Part shown: one piece after another, positions 46,703 through 55,916 of the stretch
Numbering within the stretch: position 1 is the first letter of the stretch
How the letters are laid out: every line of letters begins with the position of its first letter
Virus record (IMG/VR): IMGVR_UViG_3300044631_002648
Location: 1 to 64,000 of that record
DNA length: 64,000 bases
Origin: a virus
Reading direction: 5' to 3' (one strand)
Notes under the pieces: model-generated
The model's input: the letters and a program-made list of their open reading frames with translations, nothing else
Told to the model about the DNA's origin: nothing
The model's database searches: none
Made by a program: the position numbers and the translations under genes

Positions 46703-47533
46703 ATGGCTCGTATTGTCGGCTTTCTTGAGGGAGCCAATGGTCCACTGAATGGACGGCTTTTTGTCAAGGCGGGAGGCGCCTTTATTGGCGCCCCCGCCAA
46801 GGACTTGTCGTTCAAGGTGCAAGACGGCATTGTTGACATTGAACTGCCAGCATGCCCTCCTGGCATGCCTTACTTTGTTGATTGGAAAGACACTGGTGAC
46901 ATTAGTCGCCTGCAATACGTAGAGCGCTGGCGTGTTCCAGCGGCTCCAGAGGTGAGCATCGAAGAGGTGCGAGGGCTGGTAAAGGCAAAACAGTCTCGCG
47001 TGCATGCAAATAGCGCAAAAGCGGAGCTGCTTGAAGCAAAGATGCTTAAAAGCGAGCTTGCAGAACTGGCGGCTAGTGTTCAAGCTCTTGAACAGGAAAA
47101 TGCAAAACTATTGAGAGAAGTCAGCGAAGCTGAAAGTAAGGCTGCTGCAGCGCGAGCGAAGAGCGCATCAATGGTTTCAGAATTGTCTCATGCTCAAACC
47201 GAAGCGGTGAAGGCGAGACTTTCTCAACAAGAAGTGGTTATCGAGAAAATTGTAGAAAAGACCGTTACGCCTGCGGAATTCCAGCAAATCATTAGTGAAC
47301 ATCGCCAAGAGCTTGAGCTTATCAAGCAAGAAAACGAGGCCTTGAAAAAAGAAGCCCAAGATGCGTTTTCTCTTACAACGCATTATGCAAGTCTTCATTC
47401 CCAAATTGATAGACTTACATTGGAAAAGCAGCAGCTTTTATCTCGCATTGATGACCTGAAGCGTCCCAAGCGCAGCACTACATCGTTGCGTAACGAAGCA
47501 ATTGCAAACCTCGACCGTCTAATTAGTGGCTGA
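46703..47533 (+). CDS. Tail protein with beta head and long coiled coil
   Basis: Of 276 aa, about the first 75 are beta-rich (RIVGFLEGANGPLNGRLFVK). The rest is one long coiled coil (LEAKMLKSELAELAASVQAL, EKIVEKTVTPAEFQQIISEH). It is probably a fibrous tail component. It overlaps the next gene by 1 bp. Confidence 0.65.
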   Translation: MARIVGFLEGANGPLNGRLFVKAGGAFIGAPAKDLSFKVQDGIVDIELPACPPGMPYFVDWKDTGDISRLQYVERWRVPAAPEVSIEEVRGLVKAKQSRVHANSAKAELLEAKMLKSELAELAASVQALEQENAKLLREVSEAESKAAAARAKSASMVSELSHAQTEAVKARLSQQEVVIEKIVEKTVTPAEFQQIISEHRQELELIKQENEALKKEAQDAFSLTTHYASLHSQIDRLTLEKQQLLSRIDDLKRPKRSTTSLRNEAIANLDRLISG

Positions 47534-48210
47534 TGGAAAGCATTAATGTAACCGTGAGAGAGGGCGACAGCTTTGATGAGCTGTACCTCGCTTTCCAGAA
47601 GCCTATTGGCACGTTTCGCGACTTCACTAATTCTGAGCTAATTGCTCAAATCAAGGAGACGTTTGGAGGTGAAGTTGTTGACACTTACAACATCACTAAG
47701 CTCGCGACAACTGGACATTTAAAGCTTGGTCTTTCGTCATCGCAAACCGAAGCATTGCGGAGAAACATCGCAATTGGCTACGAAGAGCGAGTGATTACTT
47801 ATGATGTGGGCCGACAAGCTGCTGACCCAGCGGATATTGGCGCTCTCTACTTGTGGGACTTGAAAGAGTTGTTCTACGTTGAAGAGGGCAATGGTATTTT
47901 GAACATTACGCAGGGATCATTGATTGATCCGCTTCTGCAAACATTCCGCCTTCGCGTGGAAACGATTGGTCGCCATAATCTTGGCCCCTCTGACATTGTT
48001 CGCATTACTGGAACAAGCGTTGCTGGCTACAATAGCACTTACACTTTTAATACACTGAGCATTGTTAATGAGCGGGTATTTGAAATTATACCCGCGCTAA
48101 ATGTTCCCGTATTTAGTGCCGCTTCTTTTGGAGGCACTCTAAGAGTGCTAAAAGAGGATACGATTGTAATAGGCACACTGCAGGTTAAGCCCCGCATCAC
48201 ATCGATTTAA
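47533..48210 (+). CDS. Tail protein of unknown function
   Basis: The 225-aa product (MESINVTVREGDSFDELYLA) is alpha/beta. Its C-terminal part contains LGPSDIVRITGTSVAGYNST and NERVFEIIPAL, a beta module also seen in two downstream genes. Confidence 0.6.
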   Translation: MESINVTVREGDSFDELYLAFQKPIGTFRDFTNSELIAQIKETFGGEVVDTYNITKLATTGHLKLGLSSSQTEALRRNIAIGYEERVITYDVGRQAADPADIGALYLWDLKELFYVEEGNGILNITQGSLIDPLLQTFRLRVETIGRHNLGPSDIVRITGTSVAGYNSTYTFNTLSIVNERVFEIIPALNVPVFSAASFGGTLRVLKEDTIVIGTLQVKPRITSI

Positions 48211-48216
48211 GGAATC

Positions 48217-49767
48217 ATGCCTGACATTGAAGAAGGTCAACAGGTAGTAACAGTTGGCAGATCAGAGCCTATTCAACCAGGCCAAGCGACTATGGAAAAG
48301 TCGCTGCCAGTTGCTATTGCCAGCGATCAGAGTCCGATTCCTATCCTTGACAATCTGAGCGCACCTTCAGAGGTGCGCGATGATTTGCTGGGCAATCCTC
48401 GCATTCAAACCAGTCTTTCGATTTGGGATTCGGTCAATATTCTTGACATCGATCCCAAGCTATGGAAGAAAACACAAGTACTAGAGGGTAGTCCCCTCTT
48501 TTCAACTGTCACCCACCTGCCTCTTGAGAGCGGCGCGCAGTTGCTTGTGAATAGCAATGCGCCCAACTCTACACAGGCGCAGTTGCAGAGCCGCCTTGTC
48601 TTCCCTTATCAGACAGGTCGTATTACTGACGCAAGCTTTGGTATTAGCTTGCTGCTCAATCAAAATGCCACGCACGAAGCTGGTATTTACGACGAAAAGA
48701 ACGGCTATATCGTGCGTTTTATTGGCGACGAAGTGTTCTTTGTTCGCCGCACTAATTCTGGGGAAACTCCTCAGAACAATGGTGCTCCTGCTGGCTCGAC
48801 TGACTTTACAGTCACTGATCCCACATCGATTTACTTCCAGCATCGTTACCGCTTGCTGCCAGAGGATCCCTCCGTCATGGAAGAGATTGTTCCTCGCAGT
48901 GCCTTCACTGGTGACAAGCTTGATGGCGTGTTTCCGAGCGTTCACACGCTGAGCTTGTCCAATGTGACAATGTTCCGCATCCAGATGGGCTGGTATGGCG
49001 GTTCAGCCTGCAAATTGCTGGCTTACGTGCCAATTGACGAGAACCTGCCGCAGGGTTCGGAGCCCAAGAATGCGCGATGGGTGACCATCCATCAAATCAA
49101 TACTTGCGACCGCATTCCGTTCCCAAGCCTTGGCAATCCGAATGTTCCGCTCACGTTCCGCGTTGAGAAAAATGGCAGCCTGCCGCAAGCGGTATTCCTG
49201 AAGATTTACGGCACCAAAGTTGAAATTGACGGCGGCGATGCTACAAAGTTTGATATTTACTCACGTGCATCTTCTGCGGTGCAGATCAATCCTGGAGTGC
49301 AACGTCCTCTAATCTCCATTCGATGCAAGGAAAATATTGTTAACAATCAAGGTGCTATCACAAAGAATATTCTGCGTGCTGTGCCATTGTATGCCAACCT
49401 TTCTTCAACAAATAGGACTAAGTTTACGCTGATTAAGAATGCCAGTGGCATTGTAATTAATGGCGAAACTGTCGATCCTCAAGAGCAAAGCATCGCATGG
49501 TCATCAGCGGGTCAACTTTCTGCCATTGAAGTGAATACCACCGCTTCTGGTATTACTGGCGGTCAGGTGATTACTACATTTTTCACTGGTGATCAAGACG
49601 GACAGAATCTTGATCTAACCGAAATTTTCCGTTACAACCGTGAATTCCTCACTCGTCCAATTTCAAACGAAGCTGGACAAGCTGGCGATGTTCTGACGCT
49701 TGTTGCAGAAAGCTTGGCGGCAAGTGGCAACACTGTTGCTGGCTCTCTCACCTGGGGCGAACGCTGA
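48217..49767 (+). CDS. Large tail/fibre protein, paralog 1
   Basis: The 516-aa protein begins with an acidic arm (MPDIEEGQQVVTVGRSEPIQ). It has a central beta sandwich with FPYQTGRITDASFGISLLLN, EAGIYDEKNGYIVRFIGDEV and FRIQMGWYGGSACKLLAYVP. The same motif order recurs in the genes at 49796 and 59683. It is probably a peripheral adhesin. Confidence 0.65.
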   Translation: MPDIEEGQQVVTVGRSEPIQPGQATMEKSLPVAIASDQSPIPILDNLSAPSEVRDDLLGNPRIQTSLSIWDSVNILDIDPKLWKKTQVLEGSPLFSTVTHLPLESGAQLLVNSNAPNSTQAQLQSRLVFPYQTGRITDASFGISLLLNQNATHEAGIYDEKNGYIVRFIGDEVFFVRRTNSGETPQNNGAPAGSTDFTVTDPTSIYFQHRYRLLPEDPSVMEEIVPRSAFTGDKLDGVFPSVHTLSLSNVTMFRIQMGWYGGSACKLLAYVPIDENLPQGSEPKNARWVTIHQINTCDRIPFPSLGNPNVPLTFRVEKNGSLPQAVFLKIYGTKVEIDGGDATKFDIYSRASSAVQINPGVQRPLISIRCKENIVNNQGAITKNILRAVPLYANLSSTNRTKFTLIKNASGIVINGETVDPQEQSIAWSSAGQLSAIEVNTTASGITGGQVITTFFTGDQDGQNLDLTEIFRYNREFLTRPISNEAGQAGDVLTLVAESLAASGNTVAGSLTWGER

Positions 49768-49795
49768 TCGCCTTTTACATTGTTTGTGATTGCTC

Positions 49796-51976
49796 ATGGC
49801 AACTTATTACCAGCTTGGTCCTGAAGTAGGACGGAACCGTGTTGTTGTTGCGAGCGGCGCCAATGCTGGCGAAGTGCTCCAGGAAGCTGGTGAGTTTCCA
49901 GAAGGCCAAAAGTTCATGGCGGAGAGCATTCCAGTGGTGGCCCCACTGAAAGGCACTCCGCTTCCCATTAGTCCATATCTAGAAAAGCCTTCAGAAGTTA
50001 AGACTGACCTTCTCGGTAATGACCGAGCAAGCAAAGCTCTTAGTCTTTTTAATTACACGGATGATTACGATTTCCGCGACGATGTTTACGTAACGGAAAT
50101 TCAAGGCCTGAATGAAACAGGCGAAAACGATGAGGAAAGCGCCAAGTGGAGTCAGCTTGAGCGTGTAGGTATTAATTACAGCCCACTTCCCATTGGAAGC
50201 TTCCGTCACGATCCAAAGCGTCGTGGCATCAATATTGAACTTGCGAAAGCTACTGGCGGCTTCCAGCGTGCTCGCTTGAGCACGCGGAAGCGCTTCCGTT
50301 ATCAAACTGGCCGCACATTGCGCATGTCCGTATGTGCGCAGATGAGCCTTGCTGATCTGCCCGCATGCGAAAAGCTATGGGGTATTGGAGATAGTCAAGA
50401 TGGCTTCTTCTTTCAAATTAGGGCTTCTGGCGTAGGCGACGATTTCAGAATTATTTATCGTCGTTCATCGGGCGATGGACTAACGAAAGAAGTGGTTGTT
50501 CCGCGTAGCGAATTCAACCATGACCCGATGGATGGCACTGGCCTTAGTGGTGCCAACATTGATTTCACCAAGAATGCTATGTACTTGGTGGAATGGGGCT
50601 GGTATGGCGCCAGTTCTGCCCGCTTCTATGCATTTCTTGTAGATGAACAGGAGAATCTGCCTGTAACTGTCAAGAAGGTGCCTCGCGGTCGTTGGATTTT
50701 GATGCATGAATTGCTTATCCCCGATACGCTTAATGCGCCAAGCTTGGGCACGCCTGTTTTGCCCTTTACGCTTGAGATTAGTAACACTGGCTACCTTGTT
50801 GAGCCTCAGTTCATCTTTAAGTATGGACTTAGTGTGCAGGTGGACGGCGGCGAAAGTGAGAAGGCCGAAATCCTTGGTGCAGACTTGTCTAATGGACGGG
50901 ACATTGGTCCCATTCTTGGCGGAGTGGCGCCATCCTCCTTCTTCCCAATTTTTGCCATTCGAGCAAAAGATTTCGCGAACAACAATATTTTGAATACGCT
51001 CCAAGGTCTTCCAAAGACATTGGAGCTGTTTGCAAATTACGGCACTGAGCTTGCTGTCATTCGAGACGCGGAATTCGACAGTCTTGATGAAGTGGGCCAT
51101 TTCAATGGCAATCTTCCTGATGATTCGGAAGGCGATTTTGGGCTCGCCGAATCGCTATTGCTAGCTCCTGGCGGCAATCTGTTGATTGCCACCTTGCTCT
51201 TCCCTGATGGCTTGAATGAGGCGTTTCAGATTATTGATGATGCTGTGCTCCAAGGTGTCTTGGTGACGCCTGATGGGTTTGAGCCCACCGATCCATTCCT
51301 GTTGCTTACAGAGCCTCCCGAGCAGCTTCCACTGTCGCTCCAGGACCGCTACATGGCAACTGACATGGGCACCTTGGAGGGCAACTATGTGGTGAAGAAG
51401 CTTGTGCGTGGCAAAGAACTCACTCGCGTTTACATTCCGCCCAACAAAAATACCAACGTCAATCTCACCGCTATTTACGACTTGGTGCGAGAATCAATTA
51501 CCACCGAATATGACAGTAAGTTTGATTTCCCAGTAGTGAATGAGGATTATCAAATTGTTGATATTTCTAACACTGGAGTGATCACGCTGGATAGGAAGCA
51601 CACCATTGAAGAGGGCTTCCGTTTTGTTGTTAATAATGTCACTTACTATGCGCGTAGTATTCTCGGTGAATTTACACTGACAATTTCTGCCGAGCGCAAA
51701 GGCCCTCTGCTCATTCCACCTTTTGCAGAGCTTGAATATTGCCGAGTGTTTTACGACGTTGTTCTTGACAATGCAGTGGCCACTCGCGCACGTCCAATCG
51801 AGCAAAGCATTGTTGCATTTGCAGCGCGTCGAGTGGAAGATGGATTGCTTGTTACAAACTTCGGAGAAAAGAATGCTCAATGGATTAGGGCATCGAACTG
51901 CTCCACTAGCAATTCCTATAATGTGGTGAGCCCTGTGCCTGAAGTGAGGGCATTCCTTAACTATGGCTTGCGATAA
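49796..51976 (+). CDS. Large tail/fibre protein, paralog 2
   Basis: ATG 49796 gives 726 aa. The N-terminal 400 residues mirror the previous protein (PSEVKTDLLGNDRASKALSL, FRYQTGRTLRMSVCAQMSLA, EWGWYGASSARFYAFLVDEQ). An extra C-terminal region of about 300 residues follows, ending SYNVVSPVPEVRAFLNYGL. It is probably an adhesin or side fibre. Confidence 0.65.
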   Translation: MATYYQLGPEVGRNRVVVASGANAGEVLQEAGEFPEGQKFMAESIPVVAPLKGTPLPISPYLEKPSEVKTDLLGNDRASKALSLFNYTDDYDFRDDVYVTEIQGLNETGENDEESAKWSQLERVGINYSPLPIGSFRHDPKRRGINIELAKATGGFQRARLSTRKRFRYQTGRTLRMSVCAQMSLADLPACEKLWGIGDSQDGFFFQIRASGVGDDFRIIYRRSSGDGLTKEVVVPRSEFNHDPMDGTGLSGANIDFTKNAMYLVEWGWYGASSARFYAFLVDEQENLPVTVKKVPRGRWILMHELLIPDTLNAPSLGTPVLPFTLEISNTGYLVEPQFIFKYGLSVQVDGGESEKAEILGADLSNGRDIGPILGGVAPSSFFPIFAIRAKDFANNNILNTLQGLPKTLELFANYGTELAVIRDAEFDSLDEVGHFNGNLPDDSEGDFGLAESLLLAPGGNLLIATLLFPDGLNEAFQIIDDAVLQGVLVTPDGFEPTDPFLLLTEPPEQLPLSLQDRYMATDMGTLEGNYVVKKLVRGKELTRVYIPPNKNTNVNLTAIYDLVRESITTEYDSKFDFPVVNEDYQIVDISNTGVITLDRKHTIEEGFRFVVNNVTYYARSILGEFTLTISAERKGPLLIPPFAELEYCRVFYDVVLDNAVATRARPIEQSIVAFAARRVEDGLLVTNFGEKNAQWIRASNCSTSNSYNVVSPVPEVRAFLNYGLR

Positions 51977-51978
51977 AC

Positions 51979-52791
51979 ATGGCTGAAGGTAGTCAAATCA
52001 TCAATCTGACAGAGGATGGTCTGCCAGATCAATTAGTTGATCGCGCTTATGCATTTTGCATTGGCACTCAACTTCTTCAAACGCCATCATTTGATCCTCG
52101 CAACGGCAAGCTGCAGTTCAAGGTGAGTCCTGATCTGTTGAATGTAGGTGTTTCAGGTAATACAAGGCCTACAACGGCTCTTGGCTTGGCTACAAAAGCA
52201 AACATTTCCACATTGTCTGTTTGGCGCTCTGATTCTGAAATTTCAGACGATGGCAGGCAGTTCGGGGTGTATGCGCTTGGTTTTGCGGAGAACGTCAGCA
52301 ATGGAACCCTAGTTGCGGTGACAACTGCTGGCCAGACAATTGCAAGCCTTGCTAAAAATCGCATTGGCAGCAATGTTGATATTGGCTTCGATACTTTTGT
52401 TAGCTCAGGGCATGGATACACACTTGGTGATGCTGTAGTAATTTATAGCGGCAACACTCCCGCTCCATTGCAAAGTGGCGTTACTTACTACGTCATTCCT
52501 TCTGGTGTAGATAGGTTTAAGCTTGCTGAAAGTCGTGCTGCTGCAGTTATTGGCAGTGGTATTGACATTGTTGTTAGCGGCGGTCCTGTCTACCTTCGTA
52601 GTGATGACGTGTGGGAACTGCGACGCAATGGCCTCACTGGAACAGTGGGCGTTTATCGTAATGATTTTCTCATCTATACTTATAGTGGTACTACGTTAGA
52701 GTCTTTGCGGCCCTTTTTCTGGACCAGGGAAAAGTCTGCGAGTGCTACCATACCTGTATTCAAGGAAATCAAAGTTAGCGGGGCTTCCTAA
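51979..52791 (+). CDS. Tail protein with shared beta module
   Basis: The 270-aa protein (MAEGSQIINLTEDGLPDQLV) contains GHGYTLGDAVVIYSGNTPAP then SGVTYYVIPSGVDRFKLAES, a module that also occurs in the next gene. It ends in a lectin-like strand-rich part (GTVGVYRNDFLIYTYSGTTL). Confidence 0.6.
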   Translation: MAEGSQIINLTEDGLPDQLVDRAYAFCIGTQLLQTPSFDPRNGKLQFKVSPDLLNVGVSGNTRPTTALGLATKANISTLSVWRSDSEISDDGRQFGVYALGFAENVSNGTLVAVTTAGQTIASLAKNRIGSNVDIGFDTFVSSGHGYTLGDAVVIYSGNTPAPLQSGVTYYVIPSGVDRFKLAESRAAAVIGSGIDIVVSGGPVYLRSDDVWELRRNGLTGTVGVYRNDFLIYTYSGTTLESLRPFFWTREKSASATIPVFKEIKVSGAS

Positions 52792-52794
52792 TCA

Positions 52795-54684
52795 ATGGCT
52801 CAGAGCAGACTCATCACGGATCTTGTTGAGCTTATTACGCCCAACAATGATGATATTTTTGTCATTGTTGACAACACATCGGACCCCTCGCTTTCCGTTA
52901 CCAAGCGCATCAGCTACGCCAATTTGAAGGAAAGCCTTCAAGACGTTCTTGATGTATTTTTTGAGCAAGGCGTTGGCGTAAATCTCGCCTATAGCGATGT
53001 TGCCAATACTATTACTATCTCGGTGGTCAATGATACCACCACTCAGAAGAGTATTTATAGCAATAGTGGAACAACAGTTGGCACCCGCCAACAACTCAAC
53101 CTCGTTCCTGGCGCTGGCGTAACGATCAGCGGCGTTGATAACAACGCCGCCAATCGCGTTGACCTGACTGTCAATACGACAAACGTAGCCACTGCTACTA
53201 ACCTTGCGGCAAATAATCAATCTGCTTCCATTGTGAAGGAGATTGTTACGCAAGTTGACGGGACGAAAGACCTTAAGATTCGCCCCATTGAAGCTGGCAG
53301 CAATAAGGTAGCTGTTACCACTGGCTCCACTGGCAATAGCGTTAGTGTTGACGTGGTGCCTGGCAATATCAGCATTAATGATCTTGCCACTAACCAGCCA
53401 CTGTCCGTTGCCCTTGGTGGCACCAATGCTTCTACGGCTTCTGCTGCTCGCGTGAGCCTTGGCGCTGCTGCTCGTGGCGATAACAGCGATATTACAAGCC
53501 TCAATGGTATTACCACTCCATTGTCCATCCCTCAAGGTGGCACTGGCGGTTCCACGTCCCAAACTGCGTTGTTTGGGCTGGAAGGTATTTCCACGGCAGT
53601 AAACGTGGGTTCCACTGGTCAATCTTTGATTGTCAATGGCAAGTCTGCAGTTGCTGGTGAATATCGCGTTGAACTGAAGAGTATTCGTCCTGGTTCAACA
53701 AGGGCGAGCGTTTCCACTGTTGGCTCGGAGATTGTTGTTGATGTTAATGCAAACAACGTACTTAACGCAGCTTCTCAAAATGTCAATCTGAATGGCTTCC
53801 GCATCACTAATTTGGCGCTTCCGACAAGTGCTAGTGATGCTGCTACTAAAGAATATGCAGACTCTGTTGCACAGGGCCTGTCTGTTAAGGAAGCATGTCG
53901 TGCATCTAGCACGGCTAATTTTGACGCCACCTATTTCAACTCTGTCGGCACTGCAAGTTCTGTAGACATTAGTGCTGACACGATTACAATTAACAACCAT
54001 CCGTTCACCACTGGTGAGCGTGTGTATGTTTCGACCACTGGTAGCTTGCCCACTGGTCTTCAGTCACTCACTGAATATTTCATTATCAATGCGGGCGTCA
54101 ATCTCATCAAGCTGGCACTAACTGCCGCTGATGCTGTTGGCGGCACTGCAATCAACATTACTACCACGGGCTCTGGCACTCTCACTGTTGCCAATACGCT
54201 CTATTTAGTAGCCACTGCCAATGGTGCGTTCTCTGCTGATGGCGTGACGCTGGCAGAAGGCGACCGCGTGCTGATGAAGGATCAGACGGATGCCACATTG
54301 AACGGCATCTACTTCGTCAGCGACACTGGCGCGGCTAATCGCCCTGCAGTACTTACTCGCGCTGATGATGCCAATGCAAGTGATGAACTCACTGCTGGTG
54401 TGTTCACCTTCATCATTGAAGGCACCACACAGGGCGGCATTGCCTACGTACAAGTTACTGACAACCCCATTCTTGACGTAGATGATTTGGTTTGGACAGT
54501 GTTCTCTTCGAGCGCTGTTCCGCCCAATTCACTTGACAATGATCGTTTTGTGCAAGTGACGCAGGCAACCGTGAAGGGTCGTGCTGCTGGCGCTGGCACT
54601 GGTGACGTGCAAAATCTCACCGCTAATCAAGTGGTGGGGATTATCAATACCGCCACCACTGCCATTGACGCTGGCACTTACTGA
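52795..54684 (+). CDS. Tail fibre protein
   Basis: The 629-aa protein has an N-terminal attachment-like arm (DIFVIVDNTSDPSLSVTKRI) and long Thr/Ser/Asn-rich beta repeats. It also has the fibre signature NGFRITNLALPTSASDAATK and a C-terminal domain with LMKDQTDATLNGIYFVSDTG as in trimeric phage fibres. A copy of the GERVYVSTTGSLPTGLQSLT module lies near residue 405. Confidence 0.75.
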   Translation: MAQSRLITDLVELITPNNDDIFVIVDNTSDPSLSVTKRISYANLKESLQDVLDVFFEQGVGVNLAYSDVANTITISVVNDTTTQKSIYSNSGTTVGTRQQLNLVPGAGVTISGVDNNAANRVDLTVNTTNVATATNLAANNQSASIVKEIVTQVDGTKDLKIRPIEAGSNKVAVTTGSTGNSVSVDVVPGNISINDLATNQPLSVALGGTNASTASAARVSLGAAARGDNSDITSLNGITTPLSIPQGGTGGSTSQTALFGLEGISTAVNVGSTGQSLIVNGKSAVAGEYRVELKSIRPGSTRASVSTVGSEIVVDVNANNVLNAASQNVNLNGFRITNLALPTSASDAATKEYADSVAQGLSVKEACRASSTANFDATYFNSVGTASSVDISADTITINNHPFTTGERVYVSTTGSLPTGLQSLTEYFIINAGVNLIKLALTAADAVGGTAINITTTGSGTLTVANTLYLVATANGAFSADGVTLAEGDRVLMKDQTDATLNGIYFVSDTGAANRPAVLTRADDANASDELTAGVFTFIIEGTTQGGIAYVQVTDNPILDVDDLVWTVFSSSAVPPNSLDNDRFVQVTQATVKGRAAGAGTGDVQNLTANQVVGIINTATTAIDAGTY

Positions 54685-54726
54685 TCAAACTGAGGTCATT
54701 TTCACTTTTTCATTCTGTAATTAACA

Positions 54727-55902
54727 ATGACTGCACAAGTTCCCATTTACAACCTGCGCAGCGGGACCGCCTCTAAGCGGCCCGCTGCTTCTGGCCTTGC
54801 TTTTGGTCAGATTGCCATTAATTACAACCACAGTGATCCAGCTATCTACTTGCGTGGTAGCAGCGATGACTTAGTAAAAGTGGCGCCTGTATTTGTTGGC
54901 AGTGGCGCTCCTAATGCTACGCCTGCAAGTGGTGGTGCTTCTGGCAATACTGTTGGTGAGCAATGGCTGGATATTACTGGTGGAGACTATGTAACAAAGG
55001 TTTGGGACGGCACTGCGTGGCGTTCTCCTGTTATTACAAGCGCGCTGATTAAGAACGGCACGATTGTTGATGAAGACATCAATGCTTCTGCTGGCATTGC
55101 AGTGACGAAGCTTGGCAATGGTGCCTTGCCCACTGGTATTACCATTGCTAGTGACAATATTGTCAATGGCACTATCGTCAACGCTGATATTAACGCTGCG
55201 GCGGCAATTGCTCTGACGAAGCTCGATAGCGGCGCTTTACCGAGTGGCATCACTGTTAGCAGTGACAATATTGTTGATGGCACCATTGTCAATGCTGATA
55301 TCAATGCGTCTGCTGCTATTACATATGGCAAGCTGAGCCTTGGCAATTCTATTGTTAACGCTGACATTAATTCCGCTGCTGCCATTGCCGATACAAAACT
55401 AGCAACCATTACAACTGCAGGAAAAGTAAATGGTGGCGCTGTTACGAGTGGAACCATTAGTGGCTCCACTGCTATTAATATCAGTGGTTCGATTGTTACC
55501 ACTAGCGGTATTTCTGGTAACAATGTAGTTGCAAGTGGAACCCTTGCTGTTGGCCAGTCGAGCGCAGCAACATTTGTAGAACTTGATTTGAACGGAGCAT
55601 TTGCTCAGACTCCTCAAGCGGTGGCCGCTCTTGATATTGACTGCTCGCTTGGCAATTATTTCACAAAAACAATTAATGGCGCTAGTACCTTCACGTTTAG
55701 CAATGTGCCTTCGGGAAGGGCTTATAGCTTCATGATTGAAATCACGCAAACTTCTGGCGCTATCACCTGGCCAGCAAGCGTGAAATTCAATACTGACACT
55801 GCCCCCACATTAACCGCTGGCAGGACACACCTATTTGTGTTTGTCACTGATGACGGTGGCACCCGCTGGCGCGGTGCGGCACTGGTAGACTACGTCAATT
55901 GA
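54727..55902 (+). CDS. Tail fibre protein with tandem repeats
   Basis: The 391-aa protein begins MTAQVPIYNLRSGTASKRPA, a common fibre N-terminus. It then has about four repeats of a 30-35 residue unit (IVNADINAAAAIALTKLDSG, GALPSGITVSSDNIVDGTIV). The C-terminus has FTFSNVPSGRAYSFMIEITQ, a trimerisation or tip domain. Confidence 0.75.
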   Translation: MTAQVPIYNLRSGTASKRPAASGLAFGQIAINYNHSDPAIYLRGSSDDLVKVAPVFVGSGAPNATPASGGASGNTVGEQWLDITGGDYVTKVWDGTAWRSPVITSALIKNGTIVDEDINASAGIAVTKLGNGALPTGITIASDNIVNGTIVNADINAAAAIALTKLDSGALPSGITVSSDNIVDGTIVNADINASAAITYGKLSLGNSIVNADINSAAAIADTKLATITTAGKVNGGAVTSGTISGSTAINISGSIVTTSGISGNNVVASGTLAVGQSSAATFVELDLNGAFAQTPQAVAALDIDCSLGNYFTKTINGASTFTFSNVPSGRAYSFMIEITQTSGAITWPASVKFNTDTAPTLTAGRTHLFVFVTDDGGTRWRGAALVDYVN

Positions 55903-55916
55903 TTTTGGAGAAATAG

